A stretch of 64,000 nucleotides of DNA from Paralichthys olivaceus (lineage: Eukaryota; Chordata; Actinopteri; Pleuronectiformes; Paralichthyidae), in assembly GCF_024713975.1 (NCBI RefSeq), contig NC_091110.1, positions 16,831,501 through 16,895,500 of the forward strand, read 5' to 3'. Positions 1 to 38,781 of this stretch are shown in pieces. A model generated the notes under the pieces. The model did not search any database. It saw only the letters and a list, made by a program, of their open reading frames with translations, and was not told the origin of the DNA. Each line of letters begins with the position of its first letter. Within the stretch, counting starts at the first letter, position 1. The position numbers were made by a program, and so were the translations under genes.

Positions 1-1492
1 GGAATGTGACAGATGATCCAACGGGGAGGGATCGCACATGCCCACACACACACACACAGACACACAAACGCATGTGCAGAGATAGATACACACACACACA
101 CACACACACACCATCAGGCAAACAAACAAACAAAACAAACAAACATGCCTCAGGCTCTGAGAGTCACACAACAGGTGAACGGTAAGATGTGGAAGTGTTC
201 CTCGTTATATCTGATATTCATTCTGTCATTACTGCTGCGCAGTCAGTCGTGAGGACTCGCTCCAACACTTGCCAAAGACACAGCGATGCTCTAATGATCT
301 GTTTTGTGCTTTCGTTTTGACACACTATGGGAACTGCTGAACTCGTCTCCCTGCAAAATGTAAGAAAAAACCCTTTGTGCCCTTTTTTGTGACTGAGTGA
401 AAGAGCAGCAACATTTGGCTAAAAGAAAGGAACCATGGACGGGTGACACAAAAACGAGGGAGTAAAGGAAACAGGAGCTGGAGTCGGCCTGTTTGAAATC
501 CTGCTCTGAATCCCCAAACAGCAGCAAACTACAGATTAAAACCCTGCAAATGCAGATTCACATCTTCAGCTGAGGAGGTTTGTTGTTGCAATAACTTTGA
601 TTAAATAATTACAATATAAGAAAACATTGAAACTTCACTTCAGACTTGGACGGATGTGGAGCTTTGTACATTGACACTCACTTGCGTTGACAGTTTAGTT
701 TACTGGTGTTGCTAATTTCAACCAACGTTGTCAAAGCATGTCGAACCTACGGCGGCCTGCAGCAAGAATTTAAAGGGCGACTCCAGGGGAAGTGTTCGGT
801 TTGTCTGTTCTACAGTACAAACATGGCGGACTCTGTGGAAGAGGAAGTTCAGAAATTCCCCCCCAAGTCCTGCACTCTGGATCTTTAATCCTTTGTCTGT
901 TCTCAGACAAGTTCTATGATATTCTAATTGGGCAACTACAGCCCGTCTGTGGATAGGACGCTGACATTTGTTGGGTTATTTCTTTGCCCAAGTTCCATCT
1001 TTCTACAAGTTTTGTGGAAATTCATTCAGCAGTTTTTGCGTAATCGTGCCGACCATCAAACAAAACTCCACATAAACTCCTAAGCAATGTAACACGAGTC
1101 AAATACCTAACATTATAATGACATATAATAATTGATCTCTGATTAGTGAAATTTTTTGCTGTTTGTTTGTTTTGTTTTATTTTATGAACTAAAGCTTTTA
1201 CTTTTGGTCTTTTGCAAATTTCTTATTTGTGTTGTCTTGGTGTGTTGGGAGGTTTTGTTTACTTCCTGTACTTTGCTATATTGCAAATGTTTTAACCAAG
1301 TAAAAATAAAGACTTAATGAACCAGAATATAAGAATAATATCACTTGTTTCCTCCATTGAGGCTGCACTCAGGTATATATATATATATATATATAATATA
1401 TTTGCAGCCTTCACATGCACTACAGAGCTTGAGTTTCACACCTCACACGTGAACTGACAGACACGTTTCCAAAAATACCCAGCGGAACTTAC
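1..1492. other. Presumed entpd2 intron 1; AT-rich with microsatellites
   Basis: No exon with credible splice sites was seen here. It holds CA tracts near 45-58 and 90-111, a (CAAA)n-like patch at 117-144 and a TA tract at 1373-1399. If 1493-1612 is entpd2 exon 1, this is the start of its first intron on the minus strand. Confidence 0.5.
1373..1399. repeat. (TA)n microsatellite
   Basis: Alternating TA dinucleotides, read directly, in the presumed entpd2 intron close to the exon 1 donor. Confidence 0.9.
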
Positions 1493-1612
1493 CGCGAACC
1501 CCGGCGCTTCCTGGACATCCCGAGTGGGGACAGTGAGGAGCAGGACCGCGACCACCCCGCCGAGCAGGAGGAGGACGGGGAGGACAGGATGAGAGGAGCG
1601 CTGCTGAGCCAT
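1493..1612 (-). CDS. entpd2: First coding exon of an ENTPD2-like ectonucleoside triphosphate diphosphohydrolase (partial gene)
   Basis: This is a 40-codon exon starting at ATG 1612 and ending at a consensus GTAAGT donor at 1492, phase 0. It encodes a short cytoplasmic N-terminus, a hydrophobic signal-anchor (about residues 11-27) and then VPTRDVQEAPGFA. The VPTRDV element directly after the anchor is what I recall for mammalian ENTPD2, whose exon 1 also ends just after it and before the first apyrase-conserved region. The family consists of plasma-membrane ecto-enzymes that hydrolyse extracellular ATP and other nucleotides, with one anchor at each end. No KYGIVLDAGSS-type second exon was seen in 1-1492, so the remainder should lie left of the window. 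The exon is GC- and CpG-rich, as expected near a promoter. The assignment rests on one short exon. Linkage to grin1, as at human 9q34.3, supports it. Confidence 0.72.
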
Positions 1613-3327
1613 GACGTGACGGTGAGAAGTGAGAGGAGCGGCTCCTCCGTGCGCCTGGAAACCTGAGCTCTGACTGACCGGAGAGGGAGAAGTGGCGCAC
1701 GGCTTTTCTCAGTTACCATAACCTCCGCGTGAGGTGTCACGCTTCACCTGCCTCCTGATTTACATTTCGCTTGAGATAGCAAAGAAGAGACGGGGCTGAA
1801 TTTATGTCCCTCCTCCAGTTCGTGCGCCTGGATCAGCTCCTGAATGCGCACAGCTCCAAGGATACTGGTGCCACGGAGGGAAAAATGTTTCTATCCAGGC
1901 CAGAGCCGGTGACAGATGAAACCTGCAGCTCATTCACATTCAGGGTTAGTCAGGGTGGAGCCTTTGTGTCATTTCCTTGTTAAGAAAAATATGAATCATT
2001 AATCTTTTAATGGGTAAACAAGGCCCAAGCAAACTGGCCTGTTGAGCTGCAGAGCTGCAGGGCTGCAGGGCTGCATGTTGTTTTCATGCTGGATTTGCAT
2101 GTGAATGGATAAAAAAAAAAACAGACTTGCAAATTGCATCCTCACCACAGCCTTTTACTTTTTTTTGTAAATGTAAATCCAGTATTTTTTAAAAAGTATA
2201 TTTTAGCAGAAATCCTGTTTTTGCAGAATATGTTATGAGTGATTTTGCAGGAGCTTTTAAAGTTGTGCACTGGAGCTGTTCTTCAAGCTGCACTCATTTA
2301 AATGTTTCACCTCACTCTGGTTTATGATGCCTCCACTGTCTGCAGGTCAAGTCTCAGGAGATTTTACTGCTGACATTTGAATAAAATTAAAACTTCTTAC
2401 TCATCATTTGCTCATTTGAGGGTAGAGAAAACTACAATTTGTACATTTGAGATGATCCCACACTAATGAAAACATCACTAGGATTATTTAAGAATTGAAT
2501 TCCAACCAATAGATCCCAATTTTACCCCAATCTTACACACTGGGCCTGATTTCCAGAATAAATAAATGAGCCAACATGAACATGAAGGGTGCAGCTGCTC
2601 AGAGAAGTTTGTGGCAGTTAATTAACAGTCCTGTCTCGAATAATAAATCAAAATGACCGGGAAATTACTTTCATTTTCTCTTGCAACACAGAGGCTCCAT
2701 CATGCTCTGCTGGACCATGAGGATGAAAAATGTCAGTGTTTGCCAAAACCAGATCAGACCACCTGCTGGTAAGTTTGCTGCCAAATGCGATGCTTCCCCC
2801 GTGTGAGCAGCACTTTCTCTCCATTAGTGCTCAACTGTTCTCAGCAGCGAACAGTGGAGCTGTGAAACAAATCTGTGTCAAGTTGTGTTGCTGTGCGATC
2901 TCAACACTTTTTAAATGGTGGAAATGCAAAACCCTCCTCTTCTCTAAGGCCTTTTAATTGATGCTCTCGCCGAATCGTTTCTAATTCGTATATATATTGA
3001 TGCAAATATCCATATTGAGTTTTGTTACAGTTGGTGAATTTTGACAAGGATCCGGATCCTTCACTTTAAAAATCTGAACTTCTTTCTTCCATATGCAGCA
3101 GTTTGTGATATTTTGCAGCCAAAAACACAATTTGATTGATTGAGACTTGGATTAATTCATAATGTGAGCAACTGGTGGTTTTAATCCTTAAATAATGAAA
3201 TGACTATAATTAGAGTTGGCAACGTAAGTATATTTTATTTACAGTTGTATAAACAAGATGATTCAATGAAATCTTTACTGGAAAAAGGTAAGAAAAACAG
3301 GCAATTTCTCCTTTTAGGGGTTTTGTC

Positions 3328-3364
<37 letters not shown>

Positions 3365-5050
3365 ATGCATGCCTGTGTATCACAACTGTAGTGTGTAACT
3401 ATAACATCGGACATTCTCAGCTGCAGTCATCAAACGAGCGCGGTACAATCTCCTCAGCCTCACCTACACTGAACATAAGACTCTTATTTACATTTCATTT
3501 GACTGAGGCGCAGCTCAGCTCCCTGTACACGGCAACAACACGCATCCGGAAAACAAACCAAAGCACCGATAAGAAGACAAAAGCATGCACAGGCTGGAAG
3601 GAGAAAAGGATCAGAAGCAACATCTCGGTTCAAGTTCAGAAACCAAATTGTGTTTTAAAAGTGTTATTTAGTTTTTTTTATAAAGACTGTAAACACGATT
3701 TCTCAATAAAGCAGTAAAAAGAGATTTGTGGAGTTGAAACAGTGGAGAAGTTAATTCGTCAGACTGATGTTCGAGTGGTTCTGTTCTGGGTAAGTCAGCA
3801 GCTTTCAGTTTGGGAGACCCCTCGACATAAAGTGCTCTGCAGTGCCAGACACCAGGAAGGATAGTGATAGTCTTTGTCAACCGACAGCAGTGGTTTCTCA
3901 GATCCAGAAAATGGGAAAAGGCCTGTTTTTGCATCTAACCAAGACCTGCACACAAACTCGCAGGCCCGAGCAAAGCTTTCAATTCACTCAGGTTCCTTCT
4001 TGTAAAAGTTCTCCCGCCCCGGCTCGACTCGGCTCAGGGAGGAGGTTTTGCAGGAAAGACCGAGTTCTGGTTGGGTGAAAAACCTGGCCCTTTGATGCAA
4101 CCCCTTCTGGACTGGAAATGAGAAAGTCTGCTGCGGCAGGAGAGAGGAAGAGAGAGGGCGTCCCCAGACACAACATAGCTTGTGGCTGCATCTCAAAATT
4201 GTTCTGACATGAAAAAAAACAAAACAACATAAAGAAACACAGCAGCCTCACGTAACGTTTCATCAGTGAAATGACGAGTCTTCTCCTGTAAACTTCACCC
4301 GAGCATTAAAGCTAAACAGATTCTCTAAAAGAAGCCGGGTAGAAATAAGAACACATGCGTTTTGGGAGATCGGTGCAAGATTAAATACGAGAAACAAACT
4401 CTATATCTTCAAAATAACAAACATCAATATCCTCATTCAGATACATAAAGCTCTTATACACATGCTTCCATTAGACAAGATTAGTCATATCCTTTTTGTT
4501 AGTGCCGTTATTATTATTAGTGTTTCCCACCATCATCTAAAAGTGTAGATAAAAACACAGGTAGTTCCTATTCAAAAATACTTTGAAGCTTATACAGTCC
4601 GCCTTCTATTGCAGTACATGTTGTTAAGAAATACTAAACATTACAATGGTATCCAGGCCCTAATTAGAAGTGATATGTAGAACTGGTTTAAATCCCTAAA
4701 AGAACCAAACTAACCCTGGCTTGCTAAATGCTATACAGCTGCGGAGGAACTTAGATAAACACCCAACATTAAGTAAATCTGTGATCTGTGACGGAAACAA
4801 GGTTAAATAAGTTGGCGGATAATATACAGAAGGATTGTAGATGAGTCAGATGGGTTCGTCAGTGCATGCTCAGGGATCTATGTTAAAAAACAAAAAACAA
4901 AGGTGTAAAGGTTTCCAGCCTCTTCTCCAGGGAAAAGAAAAGCTTCGGCCTTCGAAGGGAACAGGGGAAATGGTCTCCTCCTCTCCCTCCTCCTTCCTAG
5001 TCTGGTTTCCTCTCTCCTCGGGGGAGCGGACCTCGGTGGCTCCCTCGCTC
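1613..5050. other. entpd2 upstream region and grin1 3' UTR/intergenic
   Basis: The left part (about 1613-1850) is moderately CpG-rich and would contain the entpd2 5' UTR and promoter. The right part, down from the grin1 stop at 5051, should be grin1 3' UTR on the minus strand. I could not fix its end. The first canonical minus-strand AATAAA I noticed is at 3234-3239, which would give a 3' UTR of about 1.8 kb. A (GT)n tract is at 3330-3362. No other supported gene was seen. Confidence 0.45.
3330..3362. repeat. (GT)n microsatellite
   Basis: Uninterrupted GT dinucleotides, read directly. Confidence 0.92.
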
Positions 5051-31776
<26,726 letters not shown>

Positions 31777-32235
31777 CGTGCGCACCAGCAGACGGCACCG
31801 TGCAGCCCGGCCGCTATCCTCTCCGGTGGCGGGTCTGCTCGTCCGGCTTGTGGGCAGCAGCGCGGCTCAGCCTGCGGAATGCACGACTGCGGGCTCGATC
31901 CAGGTGGGCGGTGTGCGCGAGGGAGGGGGGTGCAAAAAGAAAAAAGAAGGAAGCAAGGAGAGTGGAAAAAGATGTGGATTTATGTGCAATGCGGAGGAAT
32001 GTGCACAAGCATATTAGGGGCAGGGTGTTAACCAGGGAACCGCATTGTCCACCTCCTCCTCTGCAGAATGGCTTAAACCTCCCGGTGGTTCTGAAGACAG
32101 AGTTGCAGCATCGTCCGAGCCTCCAGGCGGCTTCCTCTCCGGGGTGCGTATCGCTCCCTGTGGCCGCTGCTCGCTGCGCTGTGAGCGGACTGATCTATCT
32201 CTGTGTGGCGGGTCGCTCCTGGATGAGCCGCTGCT

Positions 32236-32256
32236 GCCGCTGTCCTTGGTGCTGAC
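32236..32256 (-). promoter_or_regulatory. RE1/NRSE silencer element upstream of grin1
   Basis: On the minus strand the 21-mer reads GTCAGCACCAAGGACAGCGGC. Compared with the REST/NRSF consensus (TTCAGCACC-nn-GGACAGCGCC) it differs only at position 1 and the penultimate base, and both half-sites have correct spacing. It is about 460 bp upstream of the grin1 ATG in the CpG-rich promoter block. Mammalian GRIN1 is a known REST target with an NRSE near its start, so this probably restricts expression to neurons. Confidence 0.8.
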
Positions 32257-32326
32257 AGCTGTGCATGCGCGCCGCTGCGGTGGTGGTGGTGGTGCGCGCT
32301 CCCGCCGTATCAGCAGCTCCCCCCCC

Positions 32327-32359
32327 CACACACACACACACACACACTCACACACACAC
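32327..32359. repeat. (CA)n microsatellite in the grin1 promoter region
   Basis: CA dinucleotides with one interruption, about 70 bp upstream (in transcript direction) of the RE1 element. Confidence 0.88.
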
Positions 32360-32928
32360 TCTGGGGCTTTGCGCGTTGGCGTGATGCTGCTGGAGGAGAA
32401 GCTGCTCGTATGAAAAATAAATGCACTCACTTGTTCCAAATAGGCGTAAAATGTGATGAGACACGAAAGGCCGGATCAGTGGAGGATGCACGCTCGCTGG
32501 GTCGCGTTTACCTGCGGGGCATGTGGAGGCTGCTGCGGCGTTAATTCAGCTGGATGTGCGCGCTCTGTCGGTGCGTGTGGTTTGAAATGAGGAGCAGACG
32601 CTTGTGACATTTAGTTGTTTCCCCTGAATTAGCCTGATCGCACAGGAGCAGATGGAAGAGGAGGGTGTTCATTCCAACCTGACGGGTTTCAGGTCAGAGT
32701 TGAGCCATGGACACGCGCTCTGATGCGAGTTACTCCTCCGTGAAACTGGAAGAGGTTTTGTCTGGTTCGAGTAAAATGGACCGAGCTCATTGGACAGCTC
32801 ATTAATCACAGTCAGACATGATGATGTGCATGTTGGGTGATTTGAAGTTGAGAGCAGCATCTCTGCAGATACACGAGCAGAATCAACCCCCCCACTGGTA
32901 ACCTAGGAAACAAGGTCTTTTTTAACAA

Positions 32929-32954
32929 CACACACACACACACACACACACACA
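32929..32954. repeat. (CA)n microsatellite
   Basis: Uninterrupted CA dinucleotides, read directly. Confidence 0.88.
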
Positions 32955-33111
32955 AAGGACTTCTTTACACTGAGCATCTTCTGTGGCAAGACTTGATTCA
33001 GCGAATGTCAAAATACTTCACTTTAAACAAACCTGCCTCCAGGACAAAACACAATGTGAGTGAATCAATCATTTTAATGTCATTAATTATAACAGTCAGT
33101 CATTCCACTGA

Positions 33112-33113
<2 letters not shown>

Positions 33114-33151
<38 letters not shown>
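33114..33151. repeat. Poly(G) tract, 38 nt
   Basis: An uninterrupted run of G read directly. It can form G-quadruplexes, and its true length is often unreliable in assemblies. Confidence 0.9.
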
Positions 33152-34552
33152 CTCCAGTGTTGTTGTGCATTTGTCACAAGTATTAACATGAATGATTTCC
33201 TGCATTTGAGGACAAGAAAACAGAAGGTGATATGAAAAAGAGGCCAGAGTGAAATCATTGAACGATGCTCTGAATTATAAATCACACAGCACAGCGGTGT
33301 GTCTCCGTGTTGCAGGGAGCTGATGAATTAATCACAAGGCTGAAAGAAATCAACATCCATCAGCTGCCGGCTGTGTGCTCCCACAGTGAGTCCGTCTCAA
33401 ATATGATTAGTTTTCTTTACATAACGTGAGACAAGCAGAATGTATGTTAACTGTTAAAAGGAGGCTGAGCTGGATCAATCATTTCTTTTTGAGGGTTGAG
33501 GTTGAGCTGGTCCCTGCTGACATTGGGGGGAGAGGTGAAGTTCACGTTGGACAGACCACCGATTCGTCAAACAACCGTTCACACCTACAATCAAGTTTGA
33601 GCCTCCACTTCAATCTGTTTGTCTTTGGGCTATTCGAGGAAGCGGGAGAAAAACAGCATCACTGTTCCATCTAAATTATCATTATTTCCGCTTTCAGGTT
33701 AGTTCAGCTCACGTGACTTCGTTTGTGGATCCTGAGTCCACAGTGAAAAGATATTTAAAGCTTTTAAAAACAGTCCACTTACTGATTCATTCCATGTAAA
33801 TGTAAATCATTTCTAAGAGATGGACACGAAACCCTCAGTTTTCTGTTTCTAGTTTGACCCATCAGCAGGTTTTTGTTGCCTGCAGATCAACAGTCCATGT
33901 GGAGAACAATAGAGGACAACATGCCGATGTTATAGTTTGAAAGAAAATCATTTTAAGAGTCTTTATACTTTTCAAGAAGACAGAATTGGTGAGATTTGGA
34001 AGCTGTGGGTTGTTTGTGTGACTGGTCAGACGTGGTTGGCTCCATTGATCTCGGCACACAGCGTCTCTCTGAAGCACAGTCCGGACACATCCATTATTAA
34101 AAAGGTCTTTTCATTCAGGAATCACAAAAACACGCTGCCTCCAAAACCCTACACAAACGAGACAAGTCCCTGTCACCACCAATCCACTGAAGGAAACAAA
34201 TACCGGTGTTGAACAGAGCACTTAATGATGAAACCCCCTCCTCCAGCATCGGTGTGACTGCCACAGCCAGTTTGTATAAAACTCTCCACTTATCGTCGGC
34301 TCTGACCGTGTGAAGGCCTCTTATTAAACGAGGTTATGAAGCCTTCCTCTTCCTGCCCACTCATCGACTACTCACACATCAATAAAGCCGGACCAATCGG
34401 CTCTGCAGCCATTATATCATACGTTTGCAGCTGTGGCAGCACAACACAGAGTCCTGTAAAGGCTGACGCACACAAATAAGCACATGCAGGAGATCACACA
34501 CAAATCATCATCGGCTTTTAAACCTAAGTTAATACATGCTAATCCAAGCAGA

Positions 34553-34554
<2 letters not shown>

Positions 34555-34586
<32 letters not shown>
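34555..34586. repeat. (CA)n microsatellite
   Basis: Uninterrupted CA dinucleotides, read directly, upstream of grin1. Confidence 0.9.
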
Positions 34587-34588
<2 letters not shown>

Positions 34589-36500
34589 CACAATCTTGAG
34601 TTCATGCTTTGTGTTGCCGCCCACACAGAAGCAACACAGACTGATACACCACCCACACAGTCCTCTGCAAGAAGTGAGTTTGTGTCTGTGCGTTTTAAAA
34701 CCAGCGTAGTTCAAGTTAATAACATCTCAGTCATTTGGTTGGAATATTTCTACATGAGGACAAAGGTTGAATATATTCAAATTTCATCAAGTCAGTTTCC
34801 AACTTACGTAATCAAAACCAAATTTACCAAAACAAGATGACAGAAACCATTTTTGGGACAAATCTATGGAACATGTATTTTTTAGTTTGGTCCAAGTCAC
34901 ATCCACTAACATGGAGGAGCCAGGTCTATTACCCATACTGAAACCAGCCACCAGGGGGCGATCGAGACACTTTGGTTTCACGTTTGTAAACATACAAATA
35001 CAGAGGCAACACAAACGGGAATTTGATTTGGTAAAAAGCTTTAATGTCAAAAATGTATGGAGTCCATCACCTTAAAATTCAATCAGTGTCCTCTCAAAGG
35101 GGACTCGTCTTATTTCTGAGAAACAAAATGGCTTCAAGTAATTTCACTTCATGTTTGAATCGTTTTAAACAGTCAGACGTGTAACTGAAGGATTACTCGT
35201 GTATGAAACACGCAGTGGAGAGAACACACACACAGAGCCTGTAGTACTTCAACTCCTACATGCTTTAGCGCTTAGCATGACACAGTCACTGTGTCTTCGG
35301 CTCCTTGTGTTGCTTTTTGCAAGTGTTTTTCCCGAACACGTTTGCTCTGCTCTGTAACGTGTGCATGTGGAATGGTGTGACGAAGCGCACCATCAGTGAT
35401 GTGTGAGGGTCCCTTTAACACAGCGATCGAGCAGCACGGTGAGTGGAGCTGTTCGATCGCCGGACGCCGGTGACATGGAGCCCCCAGTTTCTGATCGAAG
35501 CCTTGGAACCAAACAGGCCGAGTGCCTCGACATAAACAGAGCTGATGGGGTCTGCGTAATGGATTGCCTCAATGAGTCATCTCCAGATGGATGCCTGCCG
35601 ATCTGATGTGTTTCTCATGTAGTGTTAAGTCCTCGCATAAATTATGGATGTGTGAGCCCCCTCAGTGCTCGCTCTTCCCGATGCTGAAGCGTTAGTGCTG
35701 CAGAGAACACAGCGAGTCTTCAGGATCCCAGAATCCATCTCTGCTCGCCAACATCCTGCAGAGCCCTGTTGGGGGGGGGGGGGCTGCAGGCCTGATCAAT
35801 ATGGATCCATTTTTCATTTCACATTGGAGAGCGATGCCTAGATTCCAAATTTGTGTTTCAGTCATCGACAGTCCACGGACTCCGGAGCGGAAAACAGTCG
35901 TACATAATTCCGCAGGATTTAAAGACCCGCCATCCTGTTCTACAGATGCAACGTATGTATACATATGTACAGCCTGTGTTCCATCGAGTGCTTCAAATTG
36001 TCTTTTCACATGATGTTCTCCTTCCGCAGCTCACCATGTTGAAACAGAGGGCGTTAAGTGTTATTGTCTCTACACCAGTTTGCCCAAGGCAAGATATCCA
36101 TGCATTTTTTATATAGTTTTCTAAGTAATGTGAGTAATGTATTTTTTATACTTATGAGAACCACGTTTTGGCTGTCGCCTTCACTTCATCCTTGGAATAT
36201 GAGTAAACAGCCAGTGAAGCAATGATTGAAATTTTATTTAAATAAATCTTTGTCATGTTTTTTGGCCTCTAGGTGAACGAGGAACAAGTCAAACACAACA
36301 TTTTGTGATGTTTTGATTTTTTACGGGATCCATTATTCATTTTCAGTGTTTCGAGGCACTTTGTGAACGCAGAAATTCTTCAGAGATAGTTTTTCTCTCC
36401 CAAGAAAAACTGGAGGCTAAAAAAAAAGGAAATATCTGGCTGCCATTTGATGCTGAAGGCAGGAAGGTCCTACTGGGTTTGTCAGAAGTCTCATAAGCTG

Positions 36501-36620
36501 CTTTCAGACACGACCTCTGGGTAAAATCCAGAGAATTGGCTGCAGAGTTCAGCCACAGTTTGTCTTTCACACACACAACACAGCGGGAGGTTCCCTGCAC
36601 GGACGCGTCCACAACAGCAG
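36501..36620. repeat. Dispersed repeat, copy A
   Basis: Shares an ordered series of matching blocks (taaaatccagagaatt, then tttcacac...caca, then gcgggaggtt and gttccctgcac-like) with 39319-39440 in the same orientation. It is an interspersed repeat, not a coding exon. The family is not identified. Confidence 0.7.
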
Positions 36621-37995
36621 CACACTGGTGTCAGCTCTTATCACCACAAACTCTCTTGACATCTTCGCCAGTGTCTTCTACGAGTGTGTCAGCGCTTTTT
36701 CACAGAGAGATATTTGTTTTCCGTTTGTTCTCACATCGGATTCTCCTGGATCACCACAGACTTTACACCAGGAGGCCAGGTGGAGAATAATGCAGATACT
36801 GGAGAGCATTGGATATTTGCATTCACACATGCACATGCATCATATAGGCTACATCCACACTAATATGATTTTGCAATAAAATTCATCACTGTTTCTATAT
36901 TTACACCTGTGTGTAACAGTAAATTCAGGAATGTGCCTAAGTTGATAATACACAGAGTATACATACATATCATTGAATGCCAGAATTCCCTGGAATACCT
37001 GATTTTATTTTTACACAGCAGACATAATCATTATGCTTATATGAGTACTTACATACAGTATGTATAAATATATATATTTGATTGCACATGTACATAATAA
37101 CAAACATGAAGGCGTAAGTGCATCAACAATCGAAGAAAGAAGCGTTCTAGTGTTCAATTCATTGTCTTTAAAAGAACAACATGGATATAAGTGGTGAACT
37201 TGTAGGGCCCAGTCTTCGTCATGTGCACAATGAAAGGAGATCAAGCTGGTTTTTGTTGCTAAGAATACGCAGCAGTAACAGCACAAAGCATCCAAGCTGT
37301 TCTAGTGAGAAGTAGGTCAATGCAAGACCCAGAAAGAGTTTTTGATCCAAAGTCAAACCTCCATTAGTTTCACCATGGCACAAAACATTCTTCAGAGAAA
37401 ACAAAAGTCAGAGGTTGACAGAAGCATTTATGAAACTGATAACTTACATTCCAGTGTCTGAAATGACGAGGCTGCGTGAAATGAATGATCAATGAGGTTA
37501 TTAAAAAAAAAAACTGGAAAGCACTTTACTTTTTCTGGGTTTCAACCTAAAGTACCTGGAACTTTTTTTAAAGAAACTTAAAGTTCCTTCAGACCACCTA
37601 CGTTTCCACCATGGTCAAAAGACCAGGTGGGATTAAGCAAATTAGCGACAACAAGCTGTTCCACTCCAGTCCACCAGGCAGCGCTAATGCAGAGGACTAT
37701 AGAACAACAATTATGTTATATAGATCGAGTAATACTACAAAGGTACACATGACAGAGATTCAAATTCTGCATTTGGTGATTGGAGACAAGCTGTAGTAAC
37801 ATAGCATATTCAAAAGTACTCGACCAATCAGGCATGCTTAACGTTGCAGACCCCACCCAACAGGTTCCTGTACTTTTGTAAAGGACTACCTTCGTTAGGG
37901 GGTAAAAGGATTTCCCCTGAAACTGAACCTGGTCTCTGTGGGGAAAACACAAAGTTCTAAAATCTTTTCCAGAGGTAAAACAACTGAGATGAAAT

Positions 37996-38781
37996 TTAGC
38001 CATGAAAAAAATGGGATAGTGCTAAAATAGGGAGAAACATGTACAGGAAGTAGCCCAGCAGCACCAGGAAGAGCAGCAGGAGGGCAGTGACGGAGAAGCA
38101 GTGAGAGGGAAGTCGAATCAGCCTCAGTCTACCGACAAGGCGGGAAGCGCAAACACAGCCTCCACACGCGTCTGTGTGAGCGAAGCAGCATAAAGGTGAT
38201 GCGTTAGCGACCCGAGGTTCAGGGCCAGGACTGATGACGAGGGCCGGTGTGTCCTCGTAGACACAGTTGCTGTAGAATTCCTCCTGAAGTCTCCTGATCT
38301 CCCACTGTGGGAACGGGGTGGTCTGCCGACAGAAGGGGCACTGCAGTCTGCCCGGGTCTTTGGCCCGCTTCATGATGCCAGCCACGCATTGGTGGCACAG
38401 TGTGTGGTTACATCTGAGCAAAGTGTGCGAGTCAAACTGCTCACTGCAGATGTGGCACTCGTGTCGACTGCTGTCACTGCACAAGCTCCTGACACTTCCG
38501 CTGCAGCCGCTCTGATCCCCGCCTGCCAATTGCAGCTCGTGTGGAACAGATGTCTGTGGGTCAGCAACATCTGTCGCCGTTTGCGTGTCTGCTGTGAGAT
38601 TCTCATCTCGGCTGTCCTGGTGTTCGTGCTGAAGCAGAGGCTGTGTGACCGCGTCGCTCTCATCCTCTCGCCTCTCTGCTCCCCTCGCTGTGTCTAGAGC
38701 TCTGAAAGCACCCGGCAGCTGTTTTTCTTCCTGCGTAACAATGGCTTCCTTCGAACTTTCAAAGTCTTCTCCTTCAGCCAT
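37996..38781 (-). CDS. RING-finger E3 ubiquitin ligase with C-terminal membrane anchor (RNF183/RNF223/RNF225-like)
   Basis: This is a single uninterrupted 261-codon frame from ATG 38781 to the stop at 37996, with no splice sites needed. Residues 1-105 are acidic and low-complexity. Residues 109-151 form a C3HC4 RING with zinc ligands C109, C112, C124, H126, C129, C132, C148 and C151, and the final pair is in the typical CPFC. A cysteine-rich stretch (about 198-211) follows, then one hydrophobic segment (about 229-255) almost at the C-terminus, implying a tail-anchored protein with the RING in the cytosol. The RING plus C-terminal anchor layout fits the RNF152/182/183/186/223/225 group of ER or endolysosomal ligases, which transfer ubiquitin from an E2 to substrates. 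I cannot assign an orthologue. RING-only similarity to human RNF208/RNF224, which are linked to GRIN1, should be tested. Confidence 0.85.
   Translation of the reverse strand: MAEGEDFESSKEAIVTQEEKQLPGAFRALDTARGAERREDESDAVTQPLLQHEHQDSRDENLTADTQTATDVADPQTSVPHELQLAGGDQSGCSGSVRSLCSDSSRHECHICSEQFDSHTLLRCNHTLCHQCVAGIMKRAKDPGRLQCPFCRQTTPFPQWEIRRLQEEFYSNCVYEDTPALVISPGPEPRVANASPLCCFAHTDACGGCVCASRLVGRLRLIRLPSHCFSVTALLLLFLVLLGYFLYMFLPILALSHFFHG

Larger units (their letters stand above)
31777..37995. other. grin1 5' UTR/promoter and intergenic region
   Basis: About 31777-32600 is CpG-rich and should hold the grin1 5' UTR and promoter with the RE1 element. There are CA tracts at 32327-32359, 32929-32954 and 34555-34586, a 38-nt G run at 33114-33151 and a shorter G run near 35770. 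A dispersed-repeat copy lies at 36501-36620. No credible protein-coding exon was seen. Confidence 0.5.

Noticed and set aside
1443-1740. Two longer minus-strand frames overlapping entpd2 exon 1
   Set aside because: They are off-frame readings of the CpG-rich exon. Only the frame from ATG 1612 gives a signal-anchor and ends at the donor in phase 0.
31777-31785. Upstream GTG as a grin1 start giving an RTMRL N-terminus
   Set aside because: Eukaryotic initiation at GTG is rare. The ATG at 31776 immediately downstream gives a proper signal peptide.
38318-38697. Antisense frames across the RING gene
   Set aside because: They are shadows of the RING reading frame with no domain of their own.
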